A program made the position numbers and the translations under genes. A stretch of 48,489 nucleotides of DNA, from positions 1-48,489 of the forward strand of contig CAIQKV010000043.1 of NCBI GenBank assembly GCA_903872505.1, written 5' to 3'. Positions 33,688 to 42,800 of this stretch are shown one piece after another. The number at the start of each line of letters is the position of its first letter. Position 1 is the first letter of the stretch. Origin of the DNA: an uncultured Opitutia bacterium (GTDB lineage Bacteria; Verrucomicrobiota; Verrucomicrobiia; Opitutales; Opitutaceae). The notes beneath the pieces were generated by a model, which was not told the DNA's origin, did no database searches, and was given only the letters and a program-made list of their open reading frames with translations.

Positions 33688-34827
33688 TCAGGACGCCGCG
33701 GGGAAAACCATGTGCACCACGGAGCCTTTGCCAGGGGTCGATTCGAGGGTCAGCGTCGCGCCGTGCGCGCCGAGCAGGTGCCGGCAGATGCTCAGGCCCA
33801 GGCCGGTGCCGCTTTCCTTGCTGGTGAAGCCGCCCCGCATGGCCTTGCGCACGTGCTCGGCGTCCATCCCGGCGCCGTTGTCCGTCAGGGTCATCTCAAA
33901 CCGGGACCCGCTGCGCGCCACCGCCACCGTCAGCTGGGTGGCCCCGGCCTCGATCGAGTTCTTGAAGATGTTCTGGAACACCCGCATCAGCTCGAACCGC
34001 GAACCCTTGATCGAGGCGTGCTCCAGGCCGGAAAAATTGATCGCCACCGAGCCGAAGAACACCACCTGCTGCACCTCCCGGGACACACTCACCAGGTCGA
34101 GGATCCCGAACTCCCCCGCCTGCTTCGAGGCGAGGCGCCAGTTTTCCGAGAGATGGTGGCAGTATTCCGCGGCCTTCTCGACCAGGCCGGCATACTCCAG
34201 CAGCCGGCGCCCCCGCTCCGGGTCCGTCGCGGCCACCGCCCGGGCCTCCTCGACGAGGAGCGTGGCATAGCCGATGACGACGGTCAGCGGGTTGTTGAGA
34301 TCGTGGACCAGCTCGACGGACGCGCGCCCCTGCCAGATCTGCGGCTCCTTCTGGTCGATTTCGCGCTTGAGCGCGGCGTTCATCTCGAGCGCCTCGCGGG
34401 AAAGCTTGGCCTGCTGCCGGCGCACGGCCGTGGCCGCGACCTGCGCGCGGGCCGCCTCCCGCAGCTCGGCGATGTCCGGCGGCTTGCGCAGGTACTGGTT
34501 GGCGCCCCCGACCATCGCCTGCTGGGCGGTGCCGAGGGTGCCATAGCCGGTGAGCATGATCACCGAAACCTGCGGGTCGATCTTGCGCAGCTCCTCCAGT
34601 GCGCGGATGCCGTCCATTTCGGGCATCCGGATATCGAGGACGACCAGCGAATAGGGCTTGGCCTTGATCTTGGCCAGCGCCTCGGCGGCGCGGTCGGCCG
34701 TATCGACGGAATATTCGGTCCCGAGGGCGAACGCCACCGACTCGCGCGGGCCGTACTCATCGTCCACCACCAACACCAGCGGTTTTTCACGGGCCACGGC
34801 CGGGGTCGGGGCGGGTTCAGCGGGCAT
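33688..34827 (-). CDS. receiver-histidine kinase hybrid
   Basis: A 379-aa soluble protein. The N-terminal receiver has DDE at 22-24, D65 in VVLDIRMPE and K115 in YLRKP. A helical linker leads to an H-box with H175 in LVHDLNNPLTVVIGY. The ATPase domain has NIFKNSIEAG, TDNGAGMD and GTGLGLSICRHL, and ends ESTPGKGSVVHMVF. Receiver-first kinases usually sit mid-way in a phosphorelay. ATG 34827 begins a short Pro/Ala-rich leader. Earlier in-frame codons would overlap the divergent rmuC promoter. It is the first gene of the minus-strand signalling island, 7 bp before the ketoacyl-synthase-like gene. Confidence 0.9.
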   Translation of the reverse strand: MPAEPAPTPAVAREKPLVLVVDDEYGPRESVAFALGTEYSVDTADRAAEALAKIKAKPYSLVVLDIRMPEMDGIRALEELRKIDPQVSVIMLTGYGTLGTAQQAMVGGANQYLRKPPDIAELREAARAQVAATAVRRQQAKLSREALEMNAALKREIDQKEPQIWQGRASVELVHDLNNPLTVVIGYATLLVEEARAVAATDPERGRRLLEYAGLVEKAAEYCHHLSENWRLASKQAGEFGILDLVSVSREVQQVVFFGSVAINFSGLEHASIKGSRFELMRVFQNIFKNSIEAGATQLTVAVARSGSRFEMTLTDNGAGMDAEHVRKAMRGGFTSKESGTGLGLSICRHLLGAHGATLTLESTPGKGSVVHMVFPAAS

Positions 34828-34970
34828 GGGACGGACGGCGGCGCGGGGTTTGCCGGGTTGGGGGCAAATAACTCTCGGGGAGCATGAAGCGTGTTTGCAG
34901 AGTCGCCCAACGGGTGTCAAGAGACGCATCGGGGATTGATTTGCTGCGCGCGGGGTCAAATCATCCCGCC

Positions 34971-36263
34971 GTGGACACCCCGCTCATCGCGCTCGCCGCC
35001 GCCGTCATCGCGGCGCTTTTCACGTGGGTCCTTTTGCGCGGTCGGTCGGCGGCGCTGATCGAGCGTTTGCGCAGCCGTGAAGAGGAGAACGGGCGCCTCT
35101 CGGCCGAGGTGCTCGCCCTCCGCGCCGAAACCGCCCGGCTCTCGACCCTCAAGACCGAGCTCGAAACCAAGCTGGACGTCGGCCAGAAAGCCTCCCTGGA
35201 GAATGACCGTCGCGCGGCCCAATACCTCGCGGACATCGAAAAGGCCCGGGCCACCATGCAAGCCGAGTTCCAGGCCGTCGCGAGCAAGCTGCTGGACGAG
35301 AAGTCCGCAAAGTTCACGGAACAGAACCAAACCCAACTCAACGTCCTGCTCTCTCCCCTCAAGCAACAGCTCGTCGATTTCCGCAGCCGGATCGACACCG
35401 TCTACAAGACCGAGAGCGACGATCGAACGGCCCTGAAAAGCCAGATCGAGCAACTCCGCCTGCTCAATGCCCACATCACTGACGAGGCACATTCCCTGAC
35501 CCAGGCGCTGAAAGGTCAGGCCCAGGTTCGCGGCGCATGGGGCGAACTCGTGCTGGAACGCCTGCTGGAAGGATGCGGGCTCAGGCGGGGCGAGGACTAT
35601 GTCGCCCAGGAAACGCTGCCCGACAAGGACGGCCGGCAGGCGCGGCCCGACATCATCATCCGCCTGCCGGAGCAACGTCATCTGGTAATCGACTCCAAGA
35701 TTTCGCTGGTTGACTATGAAAGGGCCGCCAACGCCACCGAGCCGGCCCAACAGGAGGCGGCGAAAAAAGCGCACGCCGGCGCGGTCAAGAAGCGGGTGCA
35801 AGAGCTCTGCGACAAGAAATATGAGGACTCCGGCACCCTCTTCTCCCCGGAATACGTCTTCATGTTTATCCCGATCGAGCCGGCCTTCGCCATGGCCCTC
35901 GAAACCGAACCCGGACTCTACGACTGGGCCTTCGAGCGGAAGATCATCCTCGTGACTTCGTCCGGCCTGCTGGCCGCGCTCCGGACCGTAGCGACCATTT
36001 GGAAGCAGGACCGGCAGACGAAAAATGTGCAGGAAATCGCCAAGCGCGGAGGCTTGCTCTATGACAAGTTTGCCGGGCTGTATTCTGATCTTGAGACCAT
36101 CGGAAGCCATCTGAACAAAGCGCGTGAAAGCTACGACGACGTCGTTGGCAAGCTGAAGACCGGCCGGGGTAATTTGCTCTCCCAGGTCGAGGAGCTGAAG
36201 ACGCTTGGAGCCAGGGCGCAAAAATCGCTGCCTCCTACAGAGTCAACGGAAGACAAAACGTGA
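34971..36263 (+). CDS. rmuC: RmuC-family DNA recombination protein
   Basis: About 430 aa. One N-terminal membrane helix (PLIALAAAVIAALFTWVLL) is followed by a long coiled coil (about 25-180, RSREEENGRLSAEVLALRAE and onward). The PD-(D/E)xK-like RmuC core contains GAWGELVLERLLEG, RPDIIIRLP, VIDSKISLVDYE and FSPEYVFMFIPIEPAF, all diagnostic. RmuC limits rearrangements at inverted repeats. GTG 34971 puts the membrane helix right at the N-terminus as in relatives. ATG 34884 is an in-frame alternative that adds 29 unremarkable residues. It is divergent from the signalling island and overlaps the next gene by 4 bp. Confidence 0.93.
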   Translation: MDTPLIALAAAVIAALFTWVLLRGRSAALIERLRSREEENGRLSAEVLALRAETARLSTLKTELETKLDVGQKASLENDRRAAQYLADIEKARATMQAEFQAVASKLLDEKSAKFTEQNQTQLNVLLSPLKQQLVDFRSRIDTVYKTESDDRTALKSQIEQLRLLNAHITDEAHSLTQALKGQAQVRGAWGELVLERLLEGCGLRRGEDYVAQETLPDKDGRQARPDIIIRLPEQRHLVIDSKISLVDYERAANATEPAQQEAAKKAHAGAVKKRVQELCDKKYEDSGTLFSPEYVFMFIPIEPAFAMALETEPGLYDWAFERKIILVTSSGLLAALRTVATIWKQDRQTKNVQEIAKRGGLLYDKFAGLYSDLETIGSHLNKARESYDDVVGKLKTGRGNLLSQVEELKTLGARAQKSLPPTESTEDKT

Positions 36264-36631
36264 AAGAGCCATTTCCCACCGAACCCATCGAGGGAATCTG
36301 GCAGATCGAGAAGGCCGAGCTGGCCGGCGAGGAGATGCCCGCCCTCGTCGCCGGCAAGATCGAGGTCGAGCTGACCGCCGGCGAATACACCGTGCGGTTC
36401 GCCGGCGACGTCTCGGACCGCGGCACCTACGAACTGGGCGACCCGGCCGACGCCCGGCCCATCATCCTCACCGGCGTCGCCGGCACCAACGCCGGCCGCA
36501 CGATCCCCGCCATCCACCGCTTCGTCGGGGATAACCTGCACATCTGCTACGGGCTCGACGGCGTGCCGCCCACCGGCTTCGTGACCAAGGCCGGCGCCGC
36601 CCTATTCCTCGCCATCTACCGGCGGAGGTAG
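36260..36631 (+). CDS. TIGR03067-like small beta-rich protein
   Basis: A 123-aa protein starting with GTG that overlaps the rmuC stop (GTGA). It opens IEGIWQIEKAELAGEEMPAL and continues with alternating strands (KIEVELTAGEYTVRFAGD, GTYELGD, PIILTGVAGTN). It ends with GDNLHICYGLDG and a hydrophobic strand. This resembles the lipocalin-like TIGR03067 domain common in Planctomycetes and Verrucomicrobia. No signal peptide is visible. The molecular function of the domain is unknown. The tight coupling with rmuC may be only a transcriptional convenience. Confidence 0.75.
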   Translation: MKEPFPTEPIEGIWQIEKAELAGEEMPALVAGKIEVELTAGEYTVRFAGDVSDRGTYELGDPADARPIILTGVAGTNAGRTIPAIHRFVGDNLHICYGLDGVPPTGFVTKAGAALFLAIYRRR

Positions 36632-36653
36632 GGCGCGTTGTCCCCAACGCGCC
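36632..36653. repeat. 9-bp GC-rich hairpin directly after the stop codon
   Basis: GGCGCGTTG-TCCC-CAACGCGCC forms a perfect 9-bp stem with a 4-nt loop, beginning at the base after the stop of the small gene. There is no T-run, so a classical terminator is not supported. It looks like a REP-type dispersed element. The following 130 bp up to the MOSC gene contain no gene. Confidence 0.6.
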
Positions 36654-36782
36654 GGGTTCGAATCGAACGCTGTCTCAATCCGCGGCGAATTAGGGATAAT
36701 CCGCCCTACCCTGAAAGCGGGCGGCTCAGGCGTTGCCAACGCTGCGGCCCACTTTCACTTTCACCTTCACTCCCTTCCGAAC

Positions 36783-37589
36783 ATGCACCTCTCCAGCCTG
36801 TTCCTCTATCCCGTCAAGTCGCTGCGCGGCTTCGCCGTGCCCCGCGCGGACCTCGACGCCCTCGGCTTCGTGGGCGACCGGCGCTTTCTGCTCGTGGACG
36901 CCAATAACCAGTTCCTCACCCAGCGCACCCTGCCGCGCATGGCGCTGATCGAGACCGCACTCACCGCGCACGACCTGGTCCTGCGCGCGCCGCATGGCGG
37001 CTCCTGCGCGGTGCCGCTCCGGGCCGCGGCGCCGGCGGAGCTGCTGACCGTCCGGATCTGGAAAAGCGAGGGCCTGCTTGCCGAGGACTGCGGCGTCGAG
37101 GTCGCCGTGTGGCTCTCGGATTTTCTCCGCCAGCCCTGCCGGCTCGTCCGCATCGGGGAGAAATTCACGCGCCCGGTCCTGAAGGCCAAGGCCCGGCCGG
37201 GCGATGTCTTCAACTTTGCCGACGGCTGTCCCTTCATGATCCTCAGCGAGGCCTCGCTCGCCGACCTCAACGACCGGCTCGACGAGCCGCTGCCCGTGGA
37301 CCGCTTCCGGCCCAGTTTCCTGGTGAGTGGTTGCGCCGCGTTTGCCGAGGACACGTGGACGCGCTTCCGGATCGGCACGGTGACTTTCCGCACCGCCGGC
37401 CAGTGCTCGCGCTGCGTCATCCCCACGATCGACCAGCTCACTGCCGAGCGGGGCAAGGAGCCGCTCCGCACGCTCGCGATGTACCGCCGCGACGCGGACG
37501 ACCCCACCGACGTCAACTTTGGCCAGAACGTGATCCACGAGACCAAGTCCGGCACGCTCCACGTCGGCGACACGCTCGAGCTGCTCTAG
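36783..37589 (+). CDS. MOSC domain-containing protein
   Basis: A 268-aa protein. The N-terminal MOSC beta-barrel module (MHLSSLFLYPVKSLRGFAVP, GFVGDRRFLLVD) is followed by the MOSC domain with DGCPFMILSEASLADLN, VDRFRPSFLVSG and the cofactor-type motif GQCSRCVIPTID (C208 and C211). It ends GDTLELL. Such proteins of the YcbX/mARC type bind molybdenum cofactor and reduce N-hydroxylated compounds with an electron donor. No fused ferredoxin domain is present, so a separate donor would be needed. It stands alone, 151 bp from its upstream neighbour. Confidence 0.92.
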   Translation: MHLSSLFLYPVKSLRGFAVPRADLDALGFVGDRRFLLVDANNQFLTQRTLPRMALIETALTAHDLVLRAPHGGSCAVPLRAAAPAELLTVRIWKSEGLLAEDCGVEVAVWLSDFLRQPCRLVRIGEKFTRPVLKAKARPGDVFNFADGCPFMILSEASLADLNDRLDEPLPVDRFRPSFLVSGCAAFAEDTWTRFRIGTVTFRTAGQCSRCVIPTIDQLTAERGKEPLRTLAMYRRDADDPTDVNFGQNVIHETKSGTLHVGDTLELL

Positions 37590-37683
37590 GCCGGAGGCGG
37601 GAGTCAGCCCTCCATTTAGACCTCCTCCGAGGCCGGCGAAAGGGCCCAACGCCGGTTTTTCGTCGGCAGCCACCGCCCGTGGG

Positions 37684-37701
37684 CTTAATCTTCCCTTAAT
37701 C
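37684..37701 (+). promoter_or_regulatory. CTTAATC direct repeat (11-bp period) before the OmpR-type regulator
   Basis: CTTAATC at 37684-37690 is repeated at 37695-37701, 36 bp before the regulator's ATG. An 11-bp period is what OmpR/PhoB dimers bind. The 18-bp block matches 39796-39813 at 15 of 18 positions, so autoregulation by the encoded regulator is likely. Confidence 0.55.
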
Positions 37702-37737
37702 CCCGGCCCCGTATGCTGGCGACCGGATGCACCGACC

Positions 37738-38388
37738 ATGAGAATTCTCGTTGTAGAGGATGAGGCGGACCTCGCCACCGGCATCGCGCGCGCGCTGCGC
37801 CAGCAGCACTATTCGGTCGACACCGCGGCGGATGGCGAGGAGGGCCTCTTCAAGGCCGCCAACGTGGACTACGATCTGGTGTTGCTGGATGTGATGCTCC
37901 CGCGCCAGGACGGCTGGTCGGTCCTGGCCGGACTCCGCCAAACCAAGCAGACCCCGGTCCTGATGCTGACCGCCCGCGACCGCACCGCCGATCGCGTGCG
38001 CGGACTCGACACCGGGGCCGACGACTACCTGGTCAAGCCATTTGACGTCGCGGAGCTGCTGGCCCGCGTCCGGGCGTTGCTCCGGCGCAGCGTGCACCAA
38101 CCCGGCGCGGAGGTGACGATCGGGCCGGTGCGCCTCGACCAGAATGCACGGAAAGTCACCCGCGACGGCGAGCCGGTGGCGCTCACGGCGCGGGAGTATG
38201 CCATCCTGGAGTATCTGGTCCTCCACCGCGGCCGGCTGATCACGCGGGCCGACCTGTACGAGCATGTCTGCGACGAAACCGACGACACCCTCTCCAACCT
38301 GATCGACGTGCACGTCTCGAATCTGCGCCGCAAGCTCGGGCACGAACTGATCACGACGCGGCGCGGCCTCGGGTACATCATCGAATGA
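37738..38388 (+). CDS. OmpR-family response regulator
   Basis: A 216-aa protein. The receiver has acidic residues E7-D8-E9, D51 in LVLLDVMLP, T78 (LTARD) and Lys in LVKPFD. The winged-helix DNA-binding domain (about 125-216) has LTAREYAILEYLVLHRGRLI and DVHVSNLRRKLG, ending RGLGYIIE. It should regulate genes by binding 11-bp direct repeats as a dimer. The stop overlaps the start of the kinase gene (ATGA). Two matching direct-repeat boxes lie before this gene and before the large downstream gene, suggesting its regulon. Confidence 0.96.
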   Translation: MRILVVEDEADLATGIARALRQQHYSVDTAADGEEGLFKAANVDYDLVLLDVMLPRQDGWSVLAGLRQTKQTPVLMLTARDRTADRVRGLDTGADDYLVKPFDVAELLARVRALLRRSVHQPGAEVTIGPVRLDQNARKVTRDGEPVALTAREYAILEYLVLHRGRLITRADLYEHVCDETDDTLSNLIDVHVSNLRRKLGHELITTRRGLGYIIE

Positions 38389-39770
38389 AGGCTTTCCGCT
38401 CCATCGGCTGGCGCCTGCAATTCTGGCACGGGGTCATGCTCTGCGCCGTGCTCGCGGGCGGCGGGGCGGCCGCCTACAAATACCAGCGCGCGGCCCTCTG
38501 CCGGGCGACGGACGAGGAACTTGAGCGCCGGGCCGGCGCGTGGGTCCGGCTCCAGAATTCCGACCGGCCGCCCCCGCGCCGGCCGGACAACCGGGGGCCC
38601 GCCCGGCCACGTCCCCCCGAGGAGAATGCCGCGGATCCCGACGACCGCGGCAACTGGTATGCCGTGCGGTTTAACCAAGTTGGGGAAATGCTCAGCCGGT
38701 CGGCCAGCGCCCCGGCCGATTGCCCGCCCCCCGAGGCGTTCACCCTGCAAAGGAGGGGCCCCAGTCTGCGGGCGCGCGACCTGTACCGGGAGGCCGTCAT
38801 CCGCACGGGCGACGGGGAAAGCCTTGTGGTCGGATGCAACATGGCCACGAGGCTGCGCAGCCTGAACCAGGTCGCCGGACAATCCGCCGCCGCCGCGGCC
38901 GCCCTGCTGGCCGTGGCTTTGCTGGTCGGACGCTGGCTGGTCGGGCGCGCCCTGCGCCCCATTGCCGAGATCAGCGCGACCGCCCAGGAAATTGCCCGCG
39001 GCGACCTGAGCCGACGGGTTTTCCACCGCGAGCAGGACAGCGAACTGGGCCAGCTCACCGCGGTGTTGAACTCAACCTTCGAGCGACTGGAGACAGTCTT
39101 CCGGCGCCAGGCCCAGTTCACCGCGGACGCGGCCCACGAGCTGCGCACCCCGGTCAGCATCATCCTCACCCACACCCAGAACGCGCTCGCCGTTCCCGAA
39201 ATGGCGGAAGAGCACCGGGAGGCCTTCGCCGCCTGCCAGCGTGCGGCCCAGCGCATGCGGGCGCTGTTGGAGTCGCTGCTGCGCCTCGCCCGGCTTGATT
39301 CCCGCGAGGAGGTCATGCGACACGAACCGCTCGACCTGGCGGCCCGCACCGCGGCCATGCTCGATGCACTGCGCCCGCTCGCCGTCCCCCGCCGCATCAC
39401 ACTGACTGCGGAGCTGGCGCCGGCGGCCTGCCAAGGCGACCCCGAGTGGCTGGACCAGGTGATCACCAACCTCGTGGACAATGCGATCAAGTATAACTCC
39501 GACGGCGGGCAGGTCCGGGTCACGACCCGGTCCGGGCCGGCGGGGGTCGAGTTGGTGGTGGCGGACGACGGCCCAGGGATCGCCCCGGACGACCTGCCGC
39601 ATGTCTTTGAAAGGTTTTATCGCGCCGACCATTCGCGCAGCCGCACCACCGGCGGGGCCGGGCTGGGCCTGGCCATCGCCCGCATCATCGTCGAGGCCCA
39701 CTTCGGCGCCATCACGGTGGAAAGCACGCCGGGTCACGGCGCCACCTTCACGGTCCGGCTCCCGGTTTGA
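38385..39770 (+). CDS. membrane sensor histidine kinase (HAMP type)
   Basis: A 461-aa protein. Membrane helix 1 (about 15-32) precedes a Pro/Arg/Asp-rich periplasmic loop (about 33-165, with a very Pro/Arg-rich stretch near 60-90). Helix 2 is about 166-185 (AAAAALLAVALLVG), then a HAMP domain (RALRPIAEISATAQEIARGD). H251 lies in FTADAAHELRTPVSI, followed by NLVDNAIKYN, DDGPGI and GGAGLGLAIARII. It is the evident partner of the OmpR-type regulator, whose gene overlaps it. The stimulus is unknown. Confidence 0.95.
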   Translation: MKAFRSIGWRLQFWHGVMLCAVLAGGGAAAYKYQRAALCRATDEELERRAGAWVRLQNSDRPPPRRPDNRGPARPRPPEENAADPDDRGNWYAVRFNQVGEMLSRSASAPADCPPPEAFTLQRRGPSLRARDLYREAVIRTGDGESLVVGCNMATRLRSLNQVAGQSAAAAAALLAVALLVGRWLVGRALRPIAEISATAQEIARGDLSRRVFHREQDSELGQLTAVLNSTFERLETVFRRQAQFTADAAHELRTPVSIILTHTQNALAVPEMAEEHREAFAACQRAAQRMRALLESLLRLARLDSREEVMRHEPLDLAARTAAMLDALRPLAVPRRITLTAELAPAACQGDPEWLDQVITNLVDNAIKYNSDGGQVRVTTRSGPAGVELVVADDGPGIAPDDLPHVFERFYRADHSRSRTTGGAGLGLAIARIIVEAHFGAITVESTPGHGATFTVRLPV

Positions 39771-39795
39771 GTGAGGCGGCGCCGGGCCGCGGGCG

Positions 39796-39813
39796 CTTCA
39801 TGTTCTCTTAATC
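39796..39813 (+). promoter_or_regulatory. second 11-bp direct-repeat box, before the FGE-arylsulfotransferase-NHL gene
   Basis: CTTCATG at 39796-39802 and CTTAATC at 39807-39813 are spaced 11 bp. The block matches the box before the OmpR-type regulator at 15 of 18 positions. It lies 22 bp before ATG 39836 and suggests control by the adjacent two-component system. Confidence 0.5.
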
Positions 39814-39835
39814 CATGCGGGCGCATAATCCGCCC

Positions 39836-42800
39836 ATGAAAACTTTAGCACGGGTTTTTCCTCGGCAGGGCGGCTTGCTGACGACAAGTTCCGGAACGTC
39901 CGGCGAAGGCGCCAAGGCGCCGGCCCGGCGAGGATGCTTTCGGGTTGGCCTGGCCGCGGTGGCGGCCGCTCTCGCCTGCCTGCTGCCGGTCAGCGCGGTC
40001 GCGGCCGGCTCCACACCGCTGGTGCACATTCCGGGCGGCAGCTACGTCATGGGCGACCATTTCAATTTTGTGGATCCGGACCACCCCAGTGACGAGGTCC
40101 CGCTGCATGAGGTCACCATCTCCCCTTTCTACATGTCCGCCACGCTGCTGACCTGCAGCGATTATTGCACCTACCTGAACGCGGCCCTGGCTTCGGGCCT
40201 CATCGAGGTGCGGGCCGGCTCGGTTTACGCCGTCGGCGGCACCAATGTCTACCTCGACACCACCAGCGCGGTTCCGCTGGCCACCATCGCCTGGAGCAAC
40301 AACCAGTTCACCGTCCGCAGCGGGCGCGAACTTCATCCCATCACCGGGGTCCGCTGGTTCGGGGCCATTGCCTACTGCAACTGGCTGAGCGCCCGCGAGG
40401 GTTATGCGTCGTGCTACACCCTCGCGACCGGGGCGTGCGACCTGACCAAGAACGGCTACCGCCTGCCGACGGAAGCCGAGTGGGAATACGCCGCCCGCGG
40501 CGGCCAGACCAGTCCCTACCGCCAGTTCCCGTGGGGCGACGACACCAACGCCGACGGCCGGCTCGCCAACTGGGAGGGTTCCGGCGACCCCTGGGAAAAC
40601 GGCGATTTCCCGCACACAACGCCAGTCGGTTTCTACAACGGCTCGCTCCGCTCCAAGTCCGACTACAACTGGCCGGCCGCCGACGCCACCTACCAGACCC
40701 GCGACGGCTCGAACGGCTTCGGCCTCTACGACATGGCGGGCAACGCCTGGGAATGGGTCAACGACTGGTATCAGAGCTCGTATTATTCCTATTGCGTCAC
40801 GAACAACATCGTCACCGACCCGCCCGGCCCCGCGTCCGGCGACATCTTCGCCGACCACGGCGGCATCGCCTACCGGGGATTGCGCGGCGGCACGTGGTGG
40901 AACGGCGGGGGCCAGCAGTTCTATGGCTTCAGCCGCGTCTCCAACCGCGACCCGTCCTGGTCGCTCGGCCCCTCGCCGGACAGCAACCCCAACTCCACCT
41001 GGCTGCAGGTCGGTTTCCGCGTGATGCGCCCCGACCAGGGCACCGCTACCGTCACCCAAACCGTCGGGTTGTTTCTCAACACCAGCAAGGCCTCCCCGGG
41101 CTACACGCTGATGTCCCCCATCCACAGTACCCAGACCTACCTGCTCAACAACGCGGGCCAATACGTCCACCAATGGACCGGCACCGGCGAACCGGGCCGC
41201 TCCTCCTACCTGCTCGAGAACGGCCACCTGATCCGCGCCAGCTCGGTCAAGTCCGGCGGGCCCTCGACGGGCGGCGGCGAAGGCGGCCGCATCGAGGAAT
41301 ACGACTGGGCCGGCAACCTCGTGTGGGCGTTTGACTACGTCAGCCCGACCTACATCGCCCACCACGACTTCAAGGTCCTGCCCAACGGCAACGTGCTGGT
41401 CCTCGCCTCCGAGAAGAAGCTCTACGCTGAGACCATCGCGGCGGGCTTCAACCCGAGCCAGCTGGACTCGAGCATCAGCACCGAGGGCTACATGCTGCCC
41501 GACTACCTGGTCGAGGTCCGTCCAACCCTGCCGTACGGCGGCACCATCGTCTGGGAATGGCACATCTGGGACCACCTGATCCAGGACTACGACTCCGCGA
41601 AGAACAATTACGGCGTCGTGGCCAACCATCCGGAACTGGTCGATGTGAACGGGATCAGCGGCGCCAAAGTGATCCAATTCTGGAACCACGTGAACGGGAT
41701 CGATTACAATGCCCAGCTGGACCAGGTGATGCTCAGCGTCCGCGGCAACAGCGAGTTGATCGTGGTCGACCACGGCACCACCACGGCGCAGGCGGCCGGC
41801 CACACCGGCGGCCGCTACAACAAGGGCGGCGACCTGCTCTACCGCTGGGGCTGGCCGCAGCAATACGACCGCGGCAGCAGCAGCAGCCGGATGCTCTACC
41901 AGCAGCACCACACGCACTGGATCGAGCCCGGCCTGGCCGGTGCCGGCAACATCCTGATCTTCAACAACGGCATCGGCCGCGGGTACTCGACGGTCGACGA
42001 GATCGTGCCGCCGGTCGACGCCGCCGGGAACTACACCCTGGCGGCGGGCGCCGCCTTCGGCCCGAGCCAGCCCACCTGGACCTACAAGGCTCCCACGCCG
42101 GCAGACTTCTACTCCGCGGAGATTTCCGGCAGCCAGCGGCTGCCCAACGGCAACACGCTCATCTGCGAGGGCATCAAAGGAAACTTGTTTGAAGTCACCT
42201 CCGCCGGGGAAATCGTCTGGCGCTATGTCTGCCCGGTGACCACCGCCCCGCTGGCGCAGGGCACCGCCATCCCGGCGGACTCGGGCCGGCCCGACCAATT
42301 CATGAACGCCGTGTTCCGGGTCACCCGCTACGCGCCCACCTTCGCCGGCCTGGCGGGCCGGGACCTGACGCCGCTCGGCACCATTGAGACCTACTCCACC
42401 GTCACGAGCACCCCGGCGTTTGCCAGCCAGCCCCAAAGCCAGTCCGTGACCACGGGATCCAGCGCCAGCTTCTCCGTGAGTGTCACGGGCACGTCCGGCG
42501 CGCTCACCTACCAGTGGCAGCGCAAGCTGAGCGACGCCTCGACCTGGAGCGACTTGACCAGCGGCGGCAGTTACAGCGGAACGGCCACGGCGACGCTGAC
42601 CGTGAGCAGCACCACGACGGCGATGACTGGCGACCAGTTTCGCTGCGTGGTCAGCTACAGCGGCGGCAGTTTCCTGAGCGCCATGTCCGACTCCACCACC
42701 GGTGCCGGGGCGTCGACCCAGGCTTCGCCCGCGATGCTGGAGGTTAGCACGCTCGCGGGACTGGCGGGCGTCAGTGGCAGCGATGACGGGGCCGGCAGTG

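Noticed and set aside
36632..36653. Intrinsic terminator
   Set aside because: The hairpin is strong but no T-run follows on either strand.
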